A model generated the notes under the pieces. It worked only from the letters and a program-made list of their open reading frames with translations, was not told where the DNA came from and did no database searches. Position numbers and translations under genes: made by a program. Positions 1 to 12,639 of a stretch of DNA of 64,000 nucleotides are shown one piece after another (the stretch's first letter is position 1; each line of letters begins with the position of its first letter). This DNA is from Inia geoffrensis (taxonomy: Eukaryota > Chordata > Mammalia > Artiodactyla > Iniidae). Location of the stretch: NCBI GenBank assembly GCA_036417435.1, contig CM070913.1, forward strand, positions 6,738,680 to 6,802,679. The letters run 5' to 3'.

Positions 1-3000
1 CATTTTCAGTATTCCCCAATTCATGTGATTGCTTATGAATGCCCAATTCTTTCTCTCATTCTGTTGTGTACGCTTTCAGTGCTTGGAAATTTAACTTACA
101 GCTCCCTCCTTGAGAATCATAACCATCAGTGTTTTCCACATAAAATTATTTTCCTTTTAGATGTATATCTAGAGTGAAGTGATTTCCAAAAAAATTACAA
201 AATATGATTATCAAGCAATTTTTACTCGATAGAAAAAAAATCCAAATGAGTAGTGCAATGCTTATTGAAAATGTAGTCATGCAAAATTACACTCGATGTT
301 ACTTTTCTAACTATGTGAGGAAACCGCCACTTAATATCTGAATGCGTCTGTCTTCCTATTTAACGGGCAGCCCTCTTTTACCACTTCAGGTATTTAGGTA
401 ACTGAAATTTCTACGGACGCCCATACTAGATTCCAAGGAAATTGGTTTTCTAAGCCTAAAAAGATAATCTGAGGACGGATTATGATCTACCTCTGAAACC
501 TTTTATTCCCAAATATTTGTGAGCACTAAGTATTCTTAGTTTAGGAATCAAAGGGTCAAGTAGCAAATTAGCCTTAAAACAAAATATGCTGAATGCCTGT
601 CAGAACAGGGTGGTTTCATTTCTTATGCAAATACACAGAAAACAAAGTCCACCTGAGGAAACAGCTGTCAGAACATCTTGTCAGCAGGCCCATTAAAGTT
701 TTTTAAAGCACACACAGATACCCTTACATGGTTTAAGATGAGGTCAACAACTTTAACTCACAAACATAACAACACCTAGGCAAGAATAATACGTTCCAGA
801 ATTTTACCCTCACTTTACTGTTGCTTAATCATGAGTCACTTTTCGGGAATCAATAACATAATCTCTCCTTCATTAGTTCTTTGCTCATGGCAATTTAATC
901 ACTTCCAACTTGAAACTAAAGCTTTGTCTATTATCACTAATGGTACCTTATCTGGGTATGATTTATTTCTTAGATTGTCCTGGAGACACTAGGATAGTAC
1001 ACTTTGCGTAGTTTTGTTGTTGTTTTAATTCTTTCCTTTCTAGTTTTAAACAAAGACAATGGTTTTACCTTTCTAAAAATTCCCACCATCATCTCATTTG
1101 TCAAGGGACAAACAGGAGTGTCACCTTGGATTCTCCGAGAGCTTCTGGCCGCCTCATCGGCCTCCAAGTACCTGGCAATACTGTTACGTTCACTTTTAAA
1201 AAAAAATAGCTTTTAAGACATAATGTTTCATTTTGTTAACTGGGGTGGGAGGTACAGTGGTAGAAGAGAGAATAAACCTATAGGTCCCTAAAGTTTACGT
1301 GGAATGAAAACGAAAGCAGAATCCATTCTCCCTCCTCTGACTTGCCTTAGTTTGTTTACATTTGAAGATGTTTACACATAAATTCCCTTTGTAGTTACAA
1401 ATCAAATTTGAAGGACATTCCCATAGGATTTGTTTATCTATTTCATTATGCGATCCTCAGAAGACCAATATAATGTTTGAGCTTTCTCTGGAAAGTGTAT
1501 GCAGGCCTAAATAGCGTGTCCGTCAACACACAACTTTTCTATATGTACAAGCTGCCTATTACTGTTCAGTACACCTTTTTTTTTTTTTTTCTTCTGTTTA
1601 GACTAGGATCTTTAAGGCCATTTAAATCTACTTTATAGTTGGGTTCGTTTTAACACTTAGCTGCCTTGTAAGAACTCATCGCTTTTGTATTTAACTTTTA
1701 GACTTTCTTTCTAGACAAATGCCATTATTTACTAAGTGATTGGGAAAGCAAATCATGAAAAGTGCTCGATACTGTTACCTCTAGTCCTTTATGAATCGGT
1801 ACCCCATAATATTTGTATTAAACACTTACTCGCCAAGATTTTACAGTAGTTTCAGACCCAGAAGGGACCACTGCAAAGGCACTTCAGCTCTTGTCAAAAG
1901 ACCACCTTGAAGAGAAGAGAATGACTGTTTAGAAAGGAAACAGTCCTTTTCTGTCAGCTCAGAAAGGAAAAGCTGACAGTCCTTTCTGTCAGTTCAGAAA
2001 GGAAAACGGGCTATTGCTAAGACTCAAGCACAAAGAAAGGCAAAGGAATATCAATTTGCTATTTTCCAGGCCATTTCCTGGACCCAGGCTTTTTATGTAA
2101 TTAAAGGCAGAAAAAGTGTAAAGAAAATGATTTGCAGCATAGAAGATCATTGATATGTAGGTTTGTTAATGAAAATGTTTACATTGATTCGCATGTCTGT
2201 TCTTGGTAACTTGTAAAACACATGTTCACATGTATTTAAGTTATTATTCAGATTTGGTACTGAGAGCCTCACCCTAACTGTTGACCTGTACACGCAGAAG
2301 CTAAAGGTAGGAGCTAGAGGAAGCCCACTAGCTTTGGGATGGTCTTGGTCATCAATGATATGGATAACTCATGAGATGAAAAACTGAACTTAAGAAAATC
2401 GTGGCCAAAAATGGTGTTGGCCATCACAGAATGCATTCTATGTCTCATGGATAAAGTTTTCCTAGCTCCTGTGTGACAACTGAATGAATAAATACCTAAA
2501 CGATGTTAGAAGTATCAAAGCTATTTTTTTATTTTAATCTTTTCATTTTCTCTGGCAGTAGACATTCTTTCAGACAAAATTTTTAGAAAATTATCATGAG
2601 TAAAATAATCCTGTTTTCTGCTTGGGTTCAACTGTATCTAGACCCATGAACTTGTCTGTTTGAAGCAGTCTGTTTAAACGATCATAACTGTTTGGTATAG
2701 AGGAGTCTGACACATAACTTATATGCTTCTAAATGGAGCTAAAAGCTGTTCATTTAAGGTAGAGTGGCTCTGTAAGTCAATGTGAACAATCGATATTCAC
2801 TTTGAATTCACTTAAGTCTAAAATCGTTTTTCAGTATAAACACTGATTCTGAGTTCTCTTTCTTTTGCTAATATCACAGTTTTCTGCAAGGGACTAAAAG
2901 TGGCTTTAAAAATGGACAAATGGGTCTATTTCTGAAGGTGATTATAACAAAGCAGGATGGGCTACATCCTCCCATCAAGACTCGTTGCAAAAGCTATAAT

Positions 3001-3367
3001 CCCATCCACGAAGCAAGGCTTTGTATTTGCAACCAGGGCAACTCCATTCCTCCTCTGCACACATTTCTCCTCACCCCCAATCCTTCTTTCTTCTGCTTTC
3101 TGCAATGCCCCGAGGTCTCCCTGAAATGGGTCCCATCTACTGGGCCCCTCTGGTCCCATCTATTGGGCTCCTTCTCTGCCAGGCTCCTCTCTGCTCTAGA
3201 GGAACCCACGCTCCTTGACTGCCAGTTGGGTGGAGGTCCTACAGAGTCTAGTGCCTAGGCTGGACCTGCCAGGAAGAGCCAAGGAGGGAAGCACCTGAGA
3301 AGATCATCAGGTGTCATGGAAGAGGCTTCCCCAAGACTTTTCTGGTCTGAACTGCCTCTAACGGCAT
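1..3367. other. Gene-free, mostly unique AT-rich DNA
   Basis: No coding exon or confidently classified repeat is visible here. The stretch is AT-rich, with a poly-T run near 1576-1590 and a short local duplication at about 1923-2012 listed separately. Small open frames near 1000-1200 and 2920-3260 are short, overlap on both strands and lack recognisable domains, so I treat them as chance. Confidence 0.6.
1923..2012. repeat. Local imperfect tandem duplication, about 36-bp unit
   Basis: The word AGAAAGGAAA occurs three times (about 1931, 1961 and 1996). Two fuller units of about 36 bp, each reading CAGTCCTTT(T)CTGTCAG then AGAAAGGAAAA, start at 1941 and 1977. This is a small local duplication with a few substitutions between units. 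The AGCTGACAG between units can pair with CTGTCAGCT in the first unit, giving a possible small hairpin. Confidence 0.75.
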
Positions 3368-3377
3368 CTGGAGTCTT

Positions 3378-3491
3378 GTTTTTTTTCTTCCTTTCTTTTT
3401 CTTTTTGGTCTTAGGTCCCTGACCAGGGGTTGAACCTGGGCCTTTGCAGTGAAAGCTCCATGGCCTAACCACTGGGCCATCAGGGAATTCC
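3378..3491 (-). mobile_element. CHR-like tRNA-derived SINE, older copy, antisense
   Basis: Read on the minus strand the element starts GGAATTCCCTGATGGCCC and shows a tRNA-like B box (GGTTCAACCCCTGG on that strand), ending in a pyrimidine-rich tract on the plus strand. This is the tRNA-derived SINE type of cetaceans and relatives, distinct from the longer CHR copies elsewhere in the window. It is flanked by a 10-bp target duplication, CTGGAGTCTT, at 3368-3377 and 3492-3501, which fixes both ends. Retrotransposition by L1 machinery is inferred from the duplication. Confidence 0.88.
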
Positions 3492-3501
3492 CTGGAGTCT
3501 T

Positions 3502-5557
3502 ATTCCGATGTAACCCTTAGATTGCCAAAGATGAAGACAGTCTTCAGGTTCTTAGGGTCCATTCCCAGTAAAATGGATCCTGGGAAACTTTCAAGCATTA
3601 TTTGCAGTTCCAGAACAAGAGAAGGACTTAACTGTAGACAAGTAAATTACAACAACGTGGATCTAGAGAGAGCCTCCCCGTTTTAGAAAACAAAAAGCAT
3701 TATGAGCCCAAAGAGGCAAAGTGCTTGTCCTGGGTCTCACAGCTGTGGAATCAGCACTGGGGTGAATTGTTTCCCCCATGTCACCCCAATGTTTTACAGC
3801 CTCAGTGAGTCCTTTTGTTTTATTAAAGTCTGACTTTCTGTGACCAGGTGTTTAGGTGGACTGGCCCTTCTCTATAGCAACACTTGATTTCATTTGCCCA
3901 GTAGGTTGTGTTAGGGCAGGGGGAGACCCCGCTAGCAATCAGGGTTAGTGGTGATGGGCTAAAAACCTAAGCAGATGCTCCTTCTATCTGAGCGGGTTTT
4001 ATGACTTCCCCCCTCCCATTTAGAGGCTGGCAAAGAACATGTGGACAATATGGATTCGTTAAATATACAACCACTGAAATTATTGGAATTGTGTATTTTC
4101 AAATAATTTATGTAATTGCTGTAATTAATTTTGGTTTGTGTTATGTTTGGAATAAAAAGTAATAAAATAAAAGTAAAAAGCCCCCCCCCCCACACATACA
4201 AAGGACTAAGTTCTTGCAATATTTTAGTTTCTTTTTAATTGCTCCATTTTTTAACTTTGATCAGTAAAGGAAAAAAGCACCCAGCACCCAGCAGAAGAAC
4301 AATACCTGAATCCACTTAAATATAGGAATTAATCCATTTGAGTGGGTACCCAGATTGAAGCTTGTATTTCAAGTTTTAATGCAATACGGCTGTTTGCTAT
4401 ATATCTTACCAGGTCAAATTCAGTGGCATACCTAGAATCACAGGTCTAGGAGACATGAGACCAGCTTTACTTTTACTAGCAAGTTCTATCAAAAGTTATC
4501 TGTATTCTCAAAGAGGCTGTTCCACAAGGAGTTTCTTTGTTTGTTTGTTTTGTTTTGTTTTAATAGAAGACAGTAAAAAAAAGTACCATTTGTTGCTTTA
4601 GTCACTACAAATATCCCAATACCATTTTTTCCCGGCTAGGTGAAAATTCAAACTCATTCATAGGAAATTCAACATTTAGAAAAATGAAATCTTTTCTCTT
4701 TTTTTGTAAAGGAAAAATATTGGGAATCAGGGGGTTTGTTTTCATCAGGGAGTTTCAACGGTAGACTACATGTCTGCGTGTCATACCTGCTGAAGAGAAA
4801 TTCAAGTGTCAGGAAGGAAGTGAGGGCAGAGGACCTTTCAACACTGAAAGCTTCAGGGGCATTTTGAAGAAAAAAAGAATTGTTTTATGAAAAAAGCATC
4901 CTACAAATACAATCAGCCAGGCCAACCTGTCATCCCATGCGGTGATTCCTTTTCCAAAGTTCCTAAAGGGTGGCCATGCAGTCCCTGTTTAAATTTTCCA
5001 TGTGGAGAGCACTGATAGACCGGAGACCTCATCCCAACATCGGCAAATCTTGCTTTTGGAAAATTGTTGTTATGTTGAACTAAAACCTGTTTGGGACATG
5101 CTTATGTTCTCTTGCACTTGGCACCCAACTGGTTTGACACATTTGCAGGCAGCTACCATGCCTCTCTGTGTCTCCTTTTCCCTAATCTTGGAATCTCTGT
5201 TCTTTTCAGTGGTTCCCAACCAGAGTCTTAGGGAGTGTTAGGGAACTTATGGGGGTTTCTTCCCAATAATTAGTATTTAATGGGAAGGAGCCAGGAACAC
5301 GTTCCGCAAAGATGGTTAGTCCCAGATGATGAACACTTGTCCCAACCCCTAAACCCCAATAGGAGCCTTTGTTCCCCATATGACATAGATCTTCATTCTC
5401 TTGGTCACTCATCTCAGAAGACACCCAGAATGTCAATTTTTGAGATGCAGTTGCAGTTCTTACCCGCCCGGTCATAACGATACAAATTGGCACAGATTTG
5501 GGGAAATAAATTTGGTGACGTGGATTAAAAGTGTTCATACAGTCTTCTAATGCATTG
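3502..5557. other. Gene-free unique DNA with short simple repeats
   Basis: No gene is visible. There is a poly-C run at about 4182-4194 and a (TTTG)n/(TTTTG)n tract at about 4530-4560. The text around 3710-3760 resembles the core of an ancient MIR SINE but is too short to be sure. The 110-codon antisense frame at 5206-5538 has no recognisable domain and overlaps other open frames; I take it as chance. Confidence 0.55.
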
Positions 5558-5965
5558 TGTTGGCAAAGTTATAGGGAAATAGGAACTCTCATACGAAAAA
5601 AAATATTTAAAATGGTATAAGCTATAAGGAAGAGGATTTGAGATACCTAACAAAATTACATGTGCATTTCTCCTTTGACCTAGTAGTCTTATTTCTAGGA
5701 ACCTAGGAACCTACTGTGATGGCTCACCACATCAAATATAAAATAGCATACGAACAAGATTATTCATTGCACCATTATTTATAAAGGCAAAAGACTGACT
5801 CAATCCAAATAAACATCAATAAAGAAATAAAAGTTGAATAAATTATCGTACAACAACGTAACAGAATATCATGCAGCCATAAAAATATTGAATCACTATG
5901 TTGTATGCCTGAAACTAATACAATATTTTAAATGAACTATACTTCAATTAAAAATACAATAAAAT
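5558..5965 (+). mobile_element. L1M-type LINE 3' end fragment
   Basis: The text follows the end of L1 ORF2 and its 3' UTR: TGTTGGCAAAG, GGAACTCTCATAC, a stretch equivalent to the conserved ORF2 C-terminal coding region (AGAATATCATGCAGCCATAAAAA), then TGCCTGAAACTAATACAAT and an A-rich end. Many substitutions and small gaps mark an old, 5'-truncated copy with no coding capacity. The subfamily cannot be assigned by eye. Confidence 0.75.
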
Positions 5966-6339
5966 ATTAGAAGATAAAAAATTTGAATGTTGAATACGCA
6001 TGTCTTATAAAAATGTATATAATTGAATGTGTATTACTCAGAAAGTTTTTAAAAATGAAAAGAAAAGCTGTAAAAAAAGAATGAGAAAGGTCTTTATGAA
6101 AAAATAAGTTAAAAAAAGCAAGATGTAGAATTTTATATATGATGCTACCTTTGTGTGTATACATTTCATATTATTACAAAAAGAAACAAAAGAAAGATAA
6201 ATAAGAAATTAATTAAAATGGGGATCCACAAGGTGGGTGGAAGGCATAGAAATAGGCAGTGTGCATTCTTTGGATGTATCTTTTTATATATTTTTGGCTT
6301 ATGAACCACTTAAATGTTTCACACATTCAAAAATTTAAA

Positions 6340-6600
6340 TCAAAGACGTAAAAAATGTGTTCCTACTTACTGGCTTAATAATTCTACTTCTAATAACTGA
6401 GCAAATGGACATGCAAAAAAAAGTATGAAAAAGTGAGTTCATTGGAGTATTATTTTATAATAAAAGTACCAAACTGGAAATGAACGTTGATAGCAAATAA
6501 AGAGTGAAATAGCAAATGACCAAGTCTTATAGGAAATATTAAGCAGTCACTAAAATTATGTTTATAAAGAATGCCTAATGATAGGGGGAAATTTCTCCAC
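6340..6600 (+). mobile_element. Ancient L1M 3'-region fragment (probable)
   Basis: The segment follows the order typical of the L1 ORF2 tail: AATTCTACTTCTAATAACTGAGC, an equivalent of the GTTCATTG block, AAACTGGAAATGAACGTTGAT, and a decayed CAGTCACTAAAA region. The resemblance is partial and heavily diverged, so boundaries are approximate. Confidence 0.5.
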
Positions 6601-7059
6601 CAGTTCGTGGCCCTCAGTTGATCACTTTAACAGACTATTGGGCCAATAATCCACACTGATCCAATAGGAGAACTGCCAACGTTTTCCTTTTGAGCACCTA
6701 ATTGGATGCTCCCCAAACATCTGTCAGTCATGGCACCTGCCACTCCTCTCCTTGCTCCTGCTCACATCTTGCCTTCCAGAGGAAATTCTTTGCCACCGCT
6801 TCTCAGTCCCAGAAGGCTGTGTCCCGCTCCAGGCTGCCATGTTTTGCTGCTCCCTCAAGCCAACCAAGAAGAGAGGCTACCTGTATCCTTGTTCCTTGCT
6901 AAGCCCTTGTGTCCCATTCTGGTTTGAGGAATGATACCTGGTTCGTGAAAGCCGTTTCAAGCCGCATATCATTTAGATGATGTCTGTCCTCCCTTATGTT
7001 ACTTACTGAATGTGTTTCCTTGTCATTTCTTCATTACAGAGCTCAGAGCCTTTCAGTAC

Positions 7060-7400
7060 ATCGTAGTAACTTTGATTGTTTTCCTACTGTGTGCCAGGTA
7101 CTGTGCCCAATACCTGGAGGGCAAAGATGGCTCGATACTCTTCCTGCATGCAAAGGTCAGATAGAGACTTAAGCAAAATGTGAACACATCTGTGATCACC
7201 CGCAGTAAATGTAATGATAAATATGCATAGAGTATTATGAGAGTGTTGAAGCTGAAGAAGGAAATCGTAACTCCAAGAAAGGTAGGGTGGTTGGAGATGG
7301 CTCTGAGGAGGTGATGCTGTCTCCTCGGTGGATCAAGAGAAAGGCTCAGCCAGGCTAAGAGCAGAAGAGAAGGACTTTTCAAGCCAGGGAGTTAGGATTC
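7060..7400 (+). mobile_element. LINE L2 3'-region fragment
   Basis: The block CTACTGTGTGCCAGGTACTGTGC is the well-known L2 motif. It is followed in the expected order by a diverged 'amount/insertion' region, AGTATTATGAGAG, and CTCTGAGGAGGTGATG. L2 has been inactive since early mammalian evolution, consistent with heavy decay. Ends are approximate. Confidence 0.7.
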
Positions 7401-7489
7401 ACCAAGGCGCGGACACACACCATGTTGTATGTGAAAAAGCATACATGTTTTAAACTACTGAAATTTAAATTGTGAAACAGTGAGTAATG

Positions 7490-7955
7490 ACAGATGAGAC
7501 TGAAAAGGTACTAAGTGAAGGAAGCCAATCTGGAAAGGCTCCATACTGTATGATTCTAAAACCATGGAAACAGTGAAAGGGTCAGGGGTTGCCAGTGGCT
7601 AGAAGGGAGGGAAGATGAACAGGTGGAGCACAGAGGATTTTTAGGGCGAAACCTAAAAACATTCTGTGTGATTCCGTAATGGTTGATGCAAGTCATTTTA
7701 CATTTGTCCAAACTTATAGAACGTATAGCACCAAGAGTGAACCGTAGTGCGAACTATAGACTTTGGGTGATGATGTGTCAAGGTAGGTTCATAGATTTTA
7801 ATAAATGTACCACCTGGTGGGGTTGTTGATAGTAAGGGAGGGATGTGCATGTGTGGGGACAAGGAATAAAGGGAAATCTTTGCACTTTCTTCTCAATTTG
7901 GCTATAAACCTAAAACTGCTCTAAAAAATGAAGACTATTTTTTAAAAAAGGTAAA
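7490..7955 (+). mobile_element. L1M LINE 3' end
   Basis: The sequence has the 3'-UTR blocks of old mammalian L1 subfamilies in order: TGTATGATTCTAAA, GTCAGGGGTTGCCAGTGGCT, GCACCAAGAGTGAACC, GACTTTGGGTGATGATGTGT, AATGTACCACC, and AACCTAAAACTGCTCTAAAAAA at the terminus. It is 5' truncated and non-coding. Confidence 0.85.
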
Positions 7956-8241
7956 GAGAGATCAGTTTCCAGAGTGCCTTTTTTTCCAGTTTTAGGTGTT
8001 TGGACTTCATTCATGTCCACTCCCATCATGAAGCTCCTTCTTATGAAGGAAAAAGATGGTGAATTTCATAATCACTTGCTCCTCCCACCAATCAAATAAT
8101 AAATGAAGATATGGACACCGAAGTCTACAGAAAACTTTAGACAAATTGCAACCATACAGAGTACAAGACTTTGGAGATTTAGAAATAGATTCTCTGTTTT
8201 CATCAATTTGCACTTATGATCTACTTCCCACAGCCTCTCCC

Positions 8242-8244
<3 letters not shown>

Positions 8245-8282
<38 letters not shown>
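8245..8282. repeat. (AC)19 microsatellite
   Basis: An uninterrupted AC dinucleotide tract of about 38 bp. Uninterrupted dinucleotide runs of this length are usually polymorphic in mammals, so the locus is a plausible genotyping marker. The frames crossing it that encode Thr-His or Cys-Val runs are artefacts. Confidence 0.98.
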
Positions 8283-8283
<1 letters not shown>

Positions 8284-8284
<1 letters not shown>

Positions 8285-9996
8285 TAGGCCCTTCTCAAAA
8301 GGGCCTAAGGTCGCATTGCATATCAACCCTTACAGGCCAACTTCTCGGAGCCTTTGATCCCTTCTTTCACCGATGCTTCACGAGCCCAGCACACCTACTT
8401 CACTTAGTTGGGCCGTTGCTTTCTCCAAGCTTCTGAAGAGCATTCCTAAGTTTGGTAGCACCTTCCCTCAGGTCTTTGCCAAGGTTTAAATCCTTAATCC
8501 TGTATCTGAAAAGCGTACCCCCTCATTGATAAGCTGTCTCTTTTTTAACACTACCTTCTGCCCACCTTCCCGGGTCTTCAACCAGCAGCGGCAAAATCCA
8601 CTCATGTTATACACCGTCTCATCTCCTAGGGGTGCACAGTGTCTGGATCCTGCCCTCCTTTGGTGTAGGGTCACTTGCCTCCCTCAAGGGGGCCCAGTCA
8701 TTCCCCAGCCAAGTGTCCATGTCCATGTGACACCTCCCTAGTTACTGCGTTGCTGTCCAAGAGGGGAGAAGGGGCAGACCCTGTCAAGGAGGAGGCCCTG
8801 TGTCTTTAACAAATGGAAGAGGGCCAGCCTCTAAGAGGGAGGCGTCCAGTAGATCTGCAGTCTGAGGATTCAGGGACTCTGGGGATATAAGATTTTCAAG
8901 TGCGTCAATGCGATTTTGTGTTCTGACCCAGGGTCCCATTCCTTCCCAATCAGGCCCCTGACCCAGACCCAGCAGATCAGCCTAGGTTGGGAGTTCCACT
9001 TTCTCTGGGGTCCTCTTCCTGGTCCTCAGCTTTGCAACCCACCACCTACAGCACATGAGAGTCTTTGTAAGTTGCCAAGGGGGATTCCTGCTTTTCACAC
9101 TTAGCCTTCATTACCCTCAGACTTTTACTATCACTTTTTCCTAAAGTCTCACTGCACCCAGCAATAGCCATCTAATTCCCCTGTCCTTATCTTTGCTGTT
9201 TCCCCTGTATTTATTAAATGCCTGATGTGCCTGCCCAACTACTGCATTTCTTACACCCAGTCCACCATCCCAGTCCACCAGTGACCTTGGCCCATTGGCC
9301 AGCTCTGTAAACTGGCTCAGAAACCTGTTAGAAGGCTGTGAAACAGAGAAGAGCAGCAGGAAGTTGACGACGGGGGCTCCAGCCCAACATCTGTACAATG
9401 AGGGACGAAAGGAAGGCTGAGTAGAGTGGCAACTGGGCTTGCGTCTTCCGCAAAGGTTTCAGCCAACCCATGGGCAAAGTTGGAGCTGGGATGGCTGTTG
9501 AAAGTTGTCCCAAGTTAGGGCAGGGAAGCCGGGCCTTTATGTCTCTGCTACAACCAGTCATGGTGCAACGTAAAACTTTGGGCAAGACGTTTCTTTCCAG
9601 CTGACCGCAGTGTCTGGAGTAGATGTCAGTGGCAGCACTCCAAGTGGCTCAGGAAATAAGTGCTTCCTCCAGGCAGGGAGTTCAGTGGCACATGACAGCA
9701 AGTGAAGCAGACGCAGAGCCGCAGGTGACTGGCCAGCCAGGAATGACCCAGGTACCCATCATTCTGGAGTGGGTACCTGGATATGCCAACCAACTGAGAA
9801 TGGAGGCTGCAAGAGGGGAACACAGAATATGGGATAATGCAGTCTCATGCAGACATACTGATTATGACATATCCATGGGCCATCTAGCTTGAAATGCCCA
9901 CCAGAAAAGACAAAATGACCTTAGGAGTCTAAAATCTAAGGGTGAGGGAGATCCAAACAGGAAGGATAGTGTTAGGATTCTATGGTATAAAGATGG
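8284..9996. other. Gene-free unique DNA
   Basis: No classified repeat or exon is recognised. GC content is higher than in the first kilobases. Several short overlapping frames on both strands (62-89 codons) have no recognisable domains. A duplicated phrase GGTACCCA / GGGTACCTGG near 9750-9780 gives a small local palindrome. Confidence 0.5.
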
Positions 9997-10438
9997 TGTC
10001 ATGGGTTAAACATGTTGTCCCCCCAAATATGTTGAATTCCTAATCCCCAGTATTTCAGAATGTGACCTTATTTGGAAATAGGGTGGTTGCAGATGTAATT
10101 AGTTAAGATGAGGTCATACAGAAATAGGGTGGGCCCCTAATTTAGTGATGGGTGCCCTTATATGAAGACAGCCATGTAAAGTGAGAGACACATGCAGAAG
10201 GCCATGTGATGACCAAGGGAGAGAGTGGAGCGATGCAGGAAGTGCCAAGGGATGCCAGCAACACCAGAAGCTAGAAGAGGCAAGAGGTATCCTTCCCTAG
10301 AGCCTTGAGGGAGTGTGGCCTTCTTGACACCTTGATTCCAGACTTCCGATCTCCAGAATGGGGAGATGATAAATCTGTGTTGTTTTAAACCACTCTGTGA
10401 GTGGTACTTTGTTGTGGCAGTTCTAGGAAAGTAACACA
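9997..10438 (+). mobile_element. Solo MaLR-type LTR (MLT1/MST-like)
   Basis: The 442-bp element starts TGTCATGGGTTAAAC and ends AGTAACACA. Diagnostic blocks in order are GTCCCCCCAAATATGTTGAA, CCTAATCCCCAGTA, GAATGTGACCTTATTTGGAA, AGTTAAGATGAGGTCAT, CCTTGATTCCAGACTTCC, AATAAATCTG-like sequence before GTTTTAAACCACTCTGTG, and GGTACTTTGTTGTGGCAG. It is flanked by a perfect 5-bp duplication GATGG at 9992-9996 and 10439-10443, as expected for integrase-mediated insertion followed by LTR-LTR recombination. No internal retroviral sequence adjoins it. Confidence 0.88.
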
Positions 10439-10443
10439 GATGG

Positions 10444-12420
10444 TAACTGAAATTGTGAAAGTCAGTGAGATCACACAGGGAGAGTGTGCAGAAAAGAAGT
10501 CAGGGTAAGGGAAGAATCAATAAATAGCTGAGAGGGGCAGGTGGGGGGAACTCACGGAGGGACAGAGAAAGGCAGGGTGGCCATCCACGGGCCAGCATGG
10601 AAGAGAGCCACAGCTGTGCCCGGGGCATGGGGGAGAGGGGGTCACTGGGGAAAGCCAGGCCACCTGGGAAAAATGAGGGTCCATGGATTTTTTGTAACCT
10701 ATCTGAGAGGTTAATTAGAAAGTCAATAGTTATCAATCAGTGTGTAAATAGATTGGCAAAACAGCATTGCATTCTGCTTCCTGAGTACTGCATAACGTAC
10801 TTGTGCTCCAGTAGGCCCAACTTGACATTTATTCCTTTTAAAATGTAGCATATATCTATTTAAAACAATATTAGTCTTGGCATCGTTTAGCTCTTGTGTA
10901 CACTTCTGTCAAATCTGTGAGAGAGAGCGAGAGAGTCTTTGGCTCAGACTACAACTGATTTATGTGACAAAAATCTGTATCTGCCAATGTTTGCCAAAGG
11001 AACGCTATAAGCTGGAATCATTTCATGCAATTTATAAACACATTTAAATGAAAAGAAAATGTTTTACTTGCATTCGGCATCATGAATGTATTTGTATCTG
11101 AATTTAGAAGACAGGAAGTAACCCACCCTTGGGAGGAGCACTCAGAATGCAGGCAAGGAACTCCTTCTTTCCAGGGTTATCAAAGGAAGAACTTTTCTTT
11201 TTTTCGGTACACAAGTTCTGATCTTGTGTTATGTGCCAAATCAAAATAGTAACGGACATCTATTAAAATGTAGGTTTTAAAAATAAGTAATAATTTAAAA
11301 TTTATATAAATATAATAAAACATAGTTCATACTAAAAATATATTTATATTTATTTGTATCTATTTTTTATATACAAAAATATAATAAACAAATATTTCAA
11401 GTAGACGAAAATCTCTCATATCTATGGGCCCTGTGGAATTCTGAGAAAACTTCAAAGACGCAACTCTTGGATCAACTCAAATTTCTTCTGCCTTAGCTGT
11501 ACCAGCAATTCTCAGTTTTGTTTGCTGCCTGGTGTCCCTTGAAGCCCATGAAAAGCCAGATTCCTCTATCAAGCATTCCAAAGGCTAATCCAAATTTTGG
11601 AGCTCGTAAGGACCAGTATATAGCCAGTATGATTTAAATATGAAAATAATGTTTTCAGACATTCATTATTCAAAACAATCAGATTCTTAATAGGCTATCC
11701 ATATATGTATCCTTTGATCAAACGTCACTGAAATTTAATGTGACTTGTGCAAATAAAAGGGTATCATTTTTTTCTGTGATTCTCTACCATTCTGATTATC
11801 AACCTTATTATGAGACTATTCTGTACCATGTAATCCAGCGTGTAGCTGGAGCTCTGTTCTGGAAATATATTTGTTGGCAACTGTTCCATTATCTTATGTA
11901 TATATTCTTCATATTTAAATGTATGTGTTCTGGGTCCCTTCCCAGAACTAGTCAGATTGCTTAGGGTGGGACAAAGGCAGGAAAGCTTTGTACTGTGACT
12001 CTCTGAGATCCAAGAAACTAACGATGTGTTCCATTCTTAGAAGATGTGTTAAAATACAATGTCCAAACCTTCTGCAAAACTTGCAGTGAATCCATGATGT
12101 AGAATAGAAGTAACTGAAGAGTTTTTTCCATGCATATCATACAGGTTTGGGTTTATAGAAAACATAATGTCAAACTAGAAAGTTCAATATTCTTATATCT
12201 TCCTCATTTTACCTGGGCAATAGTCACAGATGACAATATTTTACATAATCACCATTCAATTTGGAGGGTACATTAGCAAACAATCATTTATTGCTTGATT
12301 GAAACAGACTTGACTTGTCAGTTAGGAAGGACAGTGATTGTTCCTATTTTCTAGGTGCTCAGAGAGGTTAGGCCATTTCCCTGACACATACAGTTACTGA
12401 GGGAAAGACCAACCCCAGAC
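10444..12420. other. Gene-free, AT-rich unique DNA
   Basis: Nothing coding is visible. The stretch 11270-11400 is extremely AT-rich (runs of TTTATATAAATATA). A short purine repeat GAGAGAGAGCGAGAGAG lies near 10918-10935. No confident repeat family is recognised. Confidence 0.55.
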
Positions 12421-12424
12421 CGCT

Positions 12425-12600
12425 AATTCTCAACCTTGGTAGCTCAGATGGACCACATCAGGTGCTTTTTATTTTAAAATAAATACCAATTCCATCATAA
12501 TCTCTGGGGTGGGGCTCAAGCACCTCCAGTGTGTCAAATTTCTCTTCATGGAGCACTATGCACCCAGGGGTGAGAAGGGTGCTCTGGCAGATGGAAATTC
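12425..12600 (+). mobile_element. MER5-like hAT-Charlie DNA transposon remnant
   Basis: The text begins near CTAATTCTCAACCTTGG, contains CACATCAGGTGCTTTTTATTTT and TCTCTGGGGTGGGGCTCAAGCA, and fades near GGTGAGAAGGGTGCTC. This order (TTCTCAACC end, CATCAGGTG, CTGGGG-TGGGG core) fits non-autonomous hAT-Charlie elements of the MER5 group. Terminal repeats are too decayed to confirm and no 8-bp duplication is clear. Confidence 0.5.
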
Positions 12601-12639
12601 TCAGGTTATTCACCCGCTTCCACGTGAATTACTATCTTT

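Noticed and set aside
9997..10438. Endogenous retrovirus with genes
   Set aside because: Only a solo LTR is present; no gag, pol or env-like sequence adjoins it.
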